Below are positions 59,268-64,000 of a stretch of 64,000 bases of DNA, in pieces. Source of the stretch: Lachnospiraceae bacterium KGMB03038 (GTDB lineage Bacteria; Bacillota; Clostridia; Lachnospirales; Lachnospiraceae); contig CP041667.1 of the NCBI GenBank assembly GCA_007361935.1, positions 1,268,501-1,332,500 on the forward strand, written 5' to 3'. The first letter of the stretch is position 1. Each line of letters opens with the position of its first letter. The notes under the pieces were generated by a model. It had not been told where the DNA came from. It worked only from the letters and a program-made list of their open reading frames with translations, and searched no databases. Both the position numbers and the translations under genes were made by a program.

Positions 59268-60788
59268 ATGAGAAGCAGACAGGCAGCAAAAAATATGATC
59301 GCCAGTATTTTTCTGCAGGGCGTCGTTTTTTTGTCGGGAATTATTCTTCCCAGGTTTTTCCTGCAGGAATATGGTTCAAATATAAACGGAATGGTGACAT
59401 CCATCAATCAGTTTCTGGTCTATCTTGGCCTTGCGGAGGCCGGGATTGGAACCGCGTCCCTGGTGGCGCTGTATACTCCTCTGGCGAATCATGACCAGGA
59501 AGAAATCAATGGCGTTTTGTCGGCGTCCCGCAGATTTTATAATCGTTCTGGTTATCTGTTTGGCGCGCTGACAGCAGGACTGGCCCTGATCTATCCATAT
59601 CTGATCACCCAGCAGTTAAGCGCCTCCCTGGTAAGGACAATGATCCTGATTCTGGCCAGCAGTACGCTGGTGGACTATTTCTGCCTTGGCAAATACAAAG
59701 TTTTGCTGACGGCAGACCAGAGAGGATATGTTGTCTCTTATATCCAGGCGTTTGGAACGATTTTGAATATGCTGGTGACGATCCTTTTGATCGCTCAGCA
59801 CGCAAATGTATTGATCGTAAAAGCGGCGGCGACTCTGGTATATATTCTGCGGTTTTTCTTTGTGAGAGCTTATGTAAGAAAGCATTATAAAGAAGTTGAC
59901 TATCATGTGCCGGCCAAGATGGACAGACTGAAGCAGAAAAATGCCGCGTTGCTCCACCAGGTAGTAGGAGTGATCGTAAATAACACGGACGTAGCGCTTC
60001 TGACGATCTGTCTGGGAAGCAGATCCCTTTTAGAGGTCAGTGTATATGGAACTTACAATATGGTGGTTTACGCGGTCAATCTCTTCCTGAACTCTTTCTC
60101 CAACGGATTGACAGCAGGTTTTGGCGAAGTAATCTCCAAAAAAGAGAAAGAAGTGCTAAAGCAGAGCTTTTCCAGTTATGAATATGTGTATATGATGGTG
60201 GTCTTCGGTATTTTTATCTGTGTGTGGATACTTATCCTTCCGTTTATCGCGGTATACACGTTAAACGTTACAGATACAGACTATATCAGACCTGTTTCAG
60301 CAGTGCTGTTTACATTGATCGTACTGCTTCAGAATATCAGGATCCCTGGATTGACGATCATCTGCGCCGCGGGACATTTCCGTGAAACCAGACATCAGGC
60401 GGTGCTGGAGGCGGTGATCAATATTGTTGTTTCGCTGGCGTTGATTTGGAAATATGGGATGAATGGCGTGCTTTTTGGGACGGTGTGTTCTTATGGTTAT
60501 CGGTCGGTGGAAATTATGATCTATAACAGCCGATATTTGGTGGGAGGCACCGGAAAGACTACCCTTTACAGAATACTTAGAAATGGGTGTGTATCTGCGG
60601 TTTTGATCGGAATCGGAATACATTTTGTTCCGCGGCAGATGACTTCCTTCTGGATATGGGGATTATATGGCGCTGCTGTATTTGCGGCAGCGGCAGTCAG
60701 TCTGGGTGTGATCAACTATTTGTGCGAACCAAAAGAATTTCAAAAATTATTTCAGCGTTTTCAAAATATAATTCAGAAAGGAAAGTAA
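59268..60788 (+). CDS. Second polysaccharide flippase (MOP superfamily, Wzx-like)
   Basis: A 506-residue protein with about 14 membrane helices. NMIASIFLQGVVFLSGIILP followed by RFFLQEYGSNINGMVTS is characteristic of a Firmicutes Wzx-like subgroup, different from the 24122 flippase. Presence of a second flippase with its own glycosyltransferases supports a second, separately exported polymer. No polymerase accompanies it in the window, so the product may be a non-repeating or ligase-independent glycan. Confidence 0.9.
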   Translation: MRSRQAAKNMIASIFLQGVVFLSGIILPRFFLQEYGSNINGMVTSINQFLVYLGLAEAGIGTASLVALYTPLANHDQEEINGVLSASRRFYNRSGYLFGALTAGLALIYPYLITQQLSASLVRTMILILASSTLVDYFCLGKYKVLLTADQRGYVVSYIQAFGTILNMLVTILLIAQHANVLIVKAAATLVYILRFFFVRAYVRKHYKEVDYHVPAKMDRLKQKNAALLHQVVGVIVNNTDVALLTICLGSRSLLEVSVYGTYNMVVYAVNLFLNSFSNGLTAGFGEVISKKEKEVLKQSFSSYEYVYMMVVFGIFICVWILILPFIAVYTLNVTDTDYIRPVSAVLFTLIVLLQNIRIPGLTIICAAGHFRETRHQAVLEAVINIVVSLALIWKYGMNGVLFGTVCSYGYRSVEIMIYNSRYLVGGTGKTTLYRILRNGCVSAVLIGIGIHFVPRQMTSFWIWGLYGAAVFAAAAVSLGVINYLCEPKEFQKLFQRFQNIIQKGK

Positions 60789-60791
60789 AAA

Positions 60792-61889
60792 ATGTTTGAT
60801 TATTTGATCGTAGGATCGGGATTGTTTGGCGCTGTGTTTGCTTATGAGGCAAAGAAGGCAGGGAAAAAATGTCTGGTGGTAGAGAAGCGGGGCCATATCG
60901 GAGGAAATATCTACACAAGAGAGGTCGAAGGAATCCAGGTGCATCAATACGGCGCCCATATTTTCCATACCAGCAATAAGCGGGTATGGGAGTATATGCA
61001 GAATTTTGCGGAATTTAACCGTTATACCAACAGCCCGGTGGCATATTATAAAGGGGAGATCTATAATATGCCGTTTAATATGAATACATTTAATAAAATG
61101 TGGGGGGTTGTCACGCCAAAAGAAGCGAAAGCGAAGATAGAAGAACAGATTCGGATGTATGGAGTGGAGACGCCAAAGAACTTGGAAGAGCAGGCGATCA
61201 ATCTGGTAGGAAAAGATATTTATGAAAAATTAGTAAAAGGTTATACGGAGAAACAGTGGGGACGCAGAGCGACGGAACTTCCGCCGGAGATTATAAAAAG
61301 ACTGCCGGTCCGTTTGATCTATGACAACAATTATTTTAACGATCTGTACCAGGGAATTCCGATCGGAGGATATACGAAGATCATTGAAAAAATGCTGGAC
61401 GGCATTGAGGTAAGACTGAATACGGATTATCTTGAAAACAAAGCGGAATTGGACAGCCTGTGTGAGAAAGTGGTATATACCGGTCCGGTGGACGCCTATT
61501 TTGATTATAAATTTGGCGAGCTGGAATACCGGTCGGTAAGGTTTGAGACGGAAATTCTGGATGAAGACAATTATCAGGGCAATGCGGTCGTGAATTATAC
61601 AGAACATGAAGTCCCTTACACACGTATCATAGAACATAAGCATTTTGAGTTTGGAACCCAGGAAAAGACGGTAATCTCCAGAGAGTATTCCGCGGCCTGG
61701 AAAAAGGGCGATGAGCCTTATTATCCGGTAAATGACGCGAAAAACAACCTGCTTTATCAGAAATACGAGAAAGAGACTGCCAAAGAAAAGAATGTGATCT
61801 TCGGCGGAAGATTAGGGAAATATAAGTACTATGACATGCATCATGTAGTGGCGGAAGCATTGGAGTGCGTCGAAAAAGAGCTGAAATAA
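60792..61889 (+). CDS. glf: UDP-galactopyranose mutase
   Basis: A 365-residue flavoenzyme that converts UDP-galactopyranose to UDP-galactofuranose. The FAD-binding YLIVGSGLFGAVFAYEAKK start, HIGGNIYTREVEGIQVHQYG, AHIFHTSNKRVWEYM and YTEKQWGRRATELPPEI are hallmark regions, and VVYTGPVDAYFDYKFGELEY lies at the active site. It is the last gene of the tarI operon and predicts galactofuranose in the second polymer. GAAAGGAAAG precedes the ATG. Confidence 0.97.
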   Translation: MFDYLIVGSGLFGAVFAYEAKKAGKKCLVVEKRGHIGGNIYTREVEGIQVHQYGAHIFHTSNKRVWEYMQNFAEFNRYTNSPVAYYKGEIYNMPFNMNTFNKMWGVVTPKEAKAKIEEQIRMYGVETPKNLEEQAINLVGKDIYEKLVKGYTEKQWGRRATELPPEIIKRLPVRLIYDNNYFNDLYQGIPIGGYTKIIEKMLDGIEVRLNTDYLENKAELDSLCEKVVYTGPVDAYFDYKFGELEYRSVRFETEILDEDNYQGNAVVNYTEHEVPYTRIIEHKHFEFGTQEKTVISREYSAAWKKGDEPYYPVNDAKNNLLYQKYEKETAKEKNVIFGGRLGKYKYYDMHHVVAEALECVEKELK

Positions 61890-61890
61890 G

Positions 61891-61919
61891 TTGCTTTTTT
61901 CGACAGAGTATAGTAAGAT
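61891..61919 (+). promoter_or_regulatory. Possible promoter of the 61962 LCP gene
   Basis: TTGCTT (61891-61896) and TAAGAT (61914-61919) are 17 bases apart, just after the glf stop. Confidence 0.4.
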
Positions 61920-61961
61920 GTTGTAGATATTTTTTAGACCATAGAAAAAGTGAGGCTGATC

Positions 61962-63149
61962 ATGGCGAAAAAAAAGAAGCAGCTAAAATCCGTGCAGGCG
62001 GCAAAAATGAGGAAAAAGCGAAGAAACAGAAGGCGGAAAAGAGCTATTCTTCTTGCTTTTGAAGTCATTATTTTGGTAATGCTGCTGGGAACAGCATATG
62101 TGATGGCTAAATACGATAAATTCCAAACGGTGGCGATAGACACAGAAGATATCGAGATCAACGAAGGGGCAGAGAAAGAGGGATATACAACGATCGCCCT
62201 GTTTGGAGGAGACTCCAGAGACGGACAGCTGGAAGAAGGAACCCATGCGGATACTATGATCATTGTATCGATTGATAACCAGACAAAAGAGATACGGATG
62301 GCATCCATTTACCGGGATACGCTTTTGCAGCAGATGGATCAAAAATATAATAAAGCGAATTATGCGTACTTTCACGGCGGTCCTAAGGAAGCGATCAATA
62401 TGCTGAATAAAAATCTGGATCTGGATATTGAAGATTATGTGACCGTTGATTTTAAAGCTCTTGTCGATACCATCGATCTGCTGGGCGGAATAGATATTGA
62501 GATCAAAGAAGAAGAAGTAGATGAGATCAATGAATATATGTGGGAAACCGCTGAGGTGGCAGGTACAGAACAGGATCTTATCAGTCATGCGGGAGAACAG
62601 CATCTGGACGGTACGCAAGCTGTAACTTACGCCAGAATACGTTCCACGGCGGGAGGCGATTACACCAGGACGGAAAGACAGCGTCTGGTGGTCGAGAAGC
62701 TGTTTGAAAGGGTCATCCATACAAATCTGGGAACGATCAACGAGATCATTGACACGGTATTCCCGCAGGTGTCTACCAGCTTTGGATTGAATGAGATCAT
62801 AGGGCTGGCCGCCGGCATGACGGAGTATGAGCTTGGAGACAGTACAGGATTTCCTTTTGATAAAACAGACGGAATTACATACGAAAAGGCAGGCAGTGTA
62901 GTGGTTCCGGTCGGGCTGAAGGAAAATGTAGAGCAGCTGCATGAATTTTTGTATCCGAAAGAGACGAAAACGGGAGTCTCTGATACAATCGAGCAGATTT
63001 CGAATGATATCTCTTATTTGACAGGTGTGGTCCGTACAGCTGATTATGATCAGACGGAAGAGGAAGGGACAGAAGAGACAGAGGATGGGGAGACGGATAC
63101 CTCCGATACGCCGGTTATTACAGAGAAGTCTGAAGAAGGATCGGAGTAA
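61962..63149 (+). CDS. LCP family transferase
   Basis: A 395-residue LCP protein. ATG 61962 is chosen; GTG 61950 adds four residues. A very basic cytosolic head (MRKKRRNRRRKRA) precedes one membrane helix (about residues 29-48) and the LCP domain with TIALFGGDSRDGQLEEGTHA, MASIYRDTLLQQMD, HGGPKEAINMLNKNLDLD and VTYARIRSTAGGDYTRTERQ. It is strongly similar to the 51930 LCP throughout the domain but ends in an acidic Glu/Thr/Asp tail instead of glycine repeats. Both probably attach the second polymer to peptidoglycan. Confidence 0.94.
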   Translation: MAKKKKQLKSVQAAKMRKKRRNRRRKRAILLAFEVIILVMLLGTAYVMAKYDKFQTVAIDTEDIEINEGAEKEGYTTIALFGGDSRDGQLEEGTHADTMIIVSIDNQTKEIRMASIYRDTLLQQMDQKYNKANYAYFHGGPKEAINMLNKNLDLDIEDYVTVDFKALVDTIDLLGGIDIEIKEEEVDEINEYMWETAEVAGTEQDLISHAGEQHLDGTQAVTYARIRSTAGGDYTRTERQRLVVEKLFERVIHTNLGTINEIIDTVFPQVSTSFGLNEIIGLAAGMTEYELGDSTGFPFDKTDGITYEKAGSVVVPVGLKENVEQLHEFLYPKETKTGVSDTIEQISNDISYLTGVVRTADYDQTEEEGTEETEDGETDTSDTPVITEKSEEGSE

Positions 63150-63162
63150 GACGAGTAAAATT

Positions 63163-63191
63163 TTGTAAAATTCCGTCATATATGGTAAAAT
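63163..63191 (+). promoter_or_regulatory. Promoter of the terminal cohesin-like gene
   Basis: TTGTAA (63163-63168) and TAAAAT (63186-63191) are 17 bases apart, about 45 bases before the 63235 start. Confidence 0.5.
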
Positions 63192-63234
63192 AACGTATTA
63201 TGTAAAAGATTCACGGAAGAAAGAGGAAAAAACC

Positions 63235-64000
63235 ATGAAGATAATCAAAAAAATCGGTATTATGTTTATGAGCCTATGTCTGTGTATCCCATGCTTTTCT
63301 ATGGTGGCTCACGCGGAAGACGGACGGATCTCTTTTACAGATCCGCAGACAACGGTAGGCGCTATGGTAGAGGTGACCTGCGCGGTAAGGTCTACTTCCG
63401 GAAATGTAGGAGATGTAGAAATCAGTCTGACCTATGACAGTTCATATCTAAGGTTTGATTCGGGAGACGGCGTGACCGCGGACGGTGATGGAGCCTTAAC
63501 ATACAGTGGATCTGGAAGTTCATCGGAGCTTACATTTACTATGACCTTCCAGGCCCTGCAGGAAGGAACGACAGAGATCGGGATTTCCAGCGCGACGGTT
63601 TCTTCTGATGACGGCTCCACATTGACCATGACTGAGGGGCAGTCTGCGGTGGAGATCGGGGAAGGAGATCCGTCCCTGATCACAGAAGGTTCATCCACAT
63701 CGTCTTCCAGCGCGGAGGATGTCCAGGTGGAAGTAAACGGGACAACCTATACGCTGACAGATGAGTTTGCAGATGCGGACATTCCAAGCGGCTATGCCAG
63801 GACTCAGGTGGAACTGGACGGGCAGCAGCGTCAGATGGTGACAAATGAGACCAGCGGGGCGACTCTTGGGTATCTGCTGGATTCCGAGGGAACAGGAGAC
63901 TTCTTCCTGTACTCGCAGGACAACGCGACTTTTTCTCCTTATGAAGAGATTACGATATCTGATACGACTTCGATCATCGTGTTGAGCGATACTTCTCAGG
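63235..64000 (+). CDS. Secreted protein with cohesin-like domain (3' end outside window)
   Basis: The frame is open from ATG 63235, behind AAGAGGAAAAAACC, to the end of the window; 255 residues are visible. A signal peptide (about residues 1-27, ending AHA) is followed by a domain of about 120 residues. RISFTDPQTTVGAMVEVTC and DVEISLTYDSSYLRFDSGDG recall cohesin-type beta-sandwiches, with TFTMTFQALQEGTTEIG as a later strand. A Ser/Thr linker and another domain begin after residue 143. Single cohesin-like domains outside cellulosomes usually occur on cell-surface proteins. Function unknown. Confidence 0.8.
   Translation, partial: MKIIKKIGIMFMSLCLCIPCFSMVAHAEDGRISFTDPQTTVGAMVEVTCAVRSTSGNVGDVEISLTYDSSYLRFDSGDGVTADGDGALTYSGSGSSSELTFTMTFQALQEGTTEIGISSATVSSDDGSTLTMTEGQSAVEIGEGDPSLITEGSSTSSSSAEDVQVEVNGTTYTLTDEFADADIPSGYARTQVELDGQQRQMVTNETSGATLGYLLDSEGTGDFFLYSQDNATFSPYEEITISDTTSIIVLSDTSQ

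Noticed and set aside
58070..59407. Long minus-strand open frame (445 codons) opposite the GT4 gene
   Set aside because: It is a shadow of the well-supported plus-strand GT4 and flippase genes. The translation has no recognisable domain, and no ribosome site or promoter was seen.
61983..63179. Minus-strand open frame of 398 codons opposite the LCP gene
   Set aside because: It mirrors the coding frame of a clear LCP gene. Its composition is rich in Arg, His, Cys and Phe without motifs, as expected of an antisense shadow.

Overview
The window looks like a chromosomal segment of a Gram-positive, low-to-mid GC anaerobe of the Lachnospiraceae/Clostridia type. The evidence is the RecD2-ComF and CdaA-CdaR gene pairs, the strong AGGAGG-like ribosome sites, the Spo0A-type DNA-binding domain, three LytR-CpsA-Psr (LCP) proteins and the GH25/L,D-transpeptidase wall enzymes. 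This is judged from protein families and gene order only; no species can be named. I saw no rRNA, tRNA, CRISPR array or complete insertion sequence.

Layout. (1) 1-9.8 kb is mostly housekeeping: end of a RecD2 helicase, ComF, two membrane proteins, the c-di-AMP synthase CdaA with its regulator CdaR, an HPr-like protein, endonuclease IV, a stand-alone Spo0A C-terminal domain protein, an LCP protein, a nucleotidyltransferase and two small minus-strand genes. A 62-bp palindromic repeat occurs twice around the endonuclease IV gene. (2) 10.2-34.0 kb is the first half of a large Wzx/Wzy-type polysaccharide locus. It holds a PglF/PglE/PglC-like priming-sugar set, a 3-hydroxyacyl-CoA dehydrogenase, a thiolase, an LpxD-like N-acyltransferase, three GT4 glycosyltransferases, a WbpG-like amidotransferase, a flippase, two polymerase candidates, a WbpE-like aminotransferase and Wzz-like proteins. 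It ends with a repeat-rich L,D-transpeptidase. (3) 34.1-37.8 kb is a second repeat-rich wall protein, ending in a GH25 lysozyme domain. (4) 37.9-49.6 kb is the second half: WbpA/B/D-like enzymes, another Wzz-like protein, then a module of FkbH-like HAD protein, acyl carrier protein, MBOAT acyltransferase, SGNH-like protein, aldo/keto reductase, split transketolase and MaoC-like hydratase. (5) 49.7-63.1 kb is a second surface-polymer cluster of higher GC: GT4, LicD, LCP, GlmS, TarI/TarJ (CDP-ribitol), GT2, GT4, a second flippase, UDP-galactopyranose mutase and another LCP. (6) The window ends inside a secreted cohesin-like protein.

How the genes may work together (inference). The first locus should build a repeat unit started on a 4-amino-4,6-dideoxy sugar. 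The sugar's amine may carry a 3-hydroxyacyl group instead of the usual acetyl, because the PglD-type acetyltransferase is replaced by a thiolase/dehydrogenase/LpxD-like trio. WbpA/B/E/D-like enzymes would supply a 2,3-diamino-glucuronic acid, possibly amidinated by the WbpG-like protein. The FkbH/ACP/MBOAT/SGNH module could add an O-acyl group made from a glycolytic or pentose-phosphate precursor. The second cluster could add ribitol-phosphate and galactofuranose. The LCP proteins could attach polymers to peptidoglycan, which the L,D-transpeptidase and GH25 protein remodel. Locus 1 is visibly AT-richer than its flanks, consistent with a transferred, mosaic surface-polymer island.
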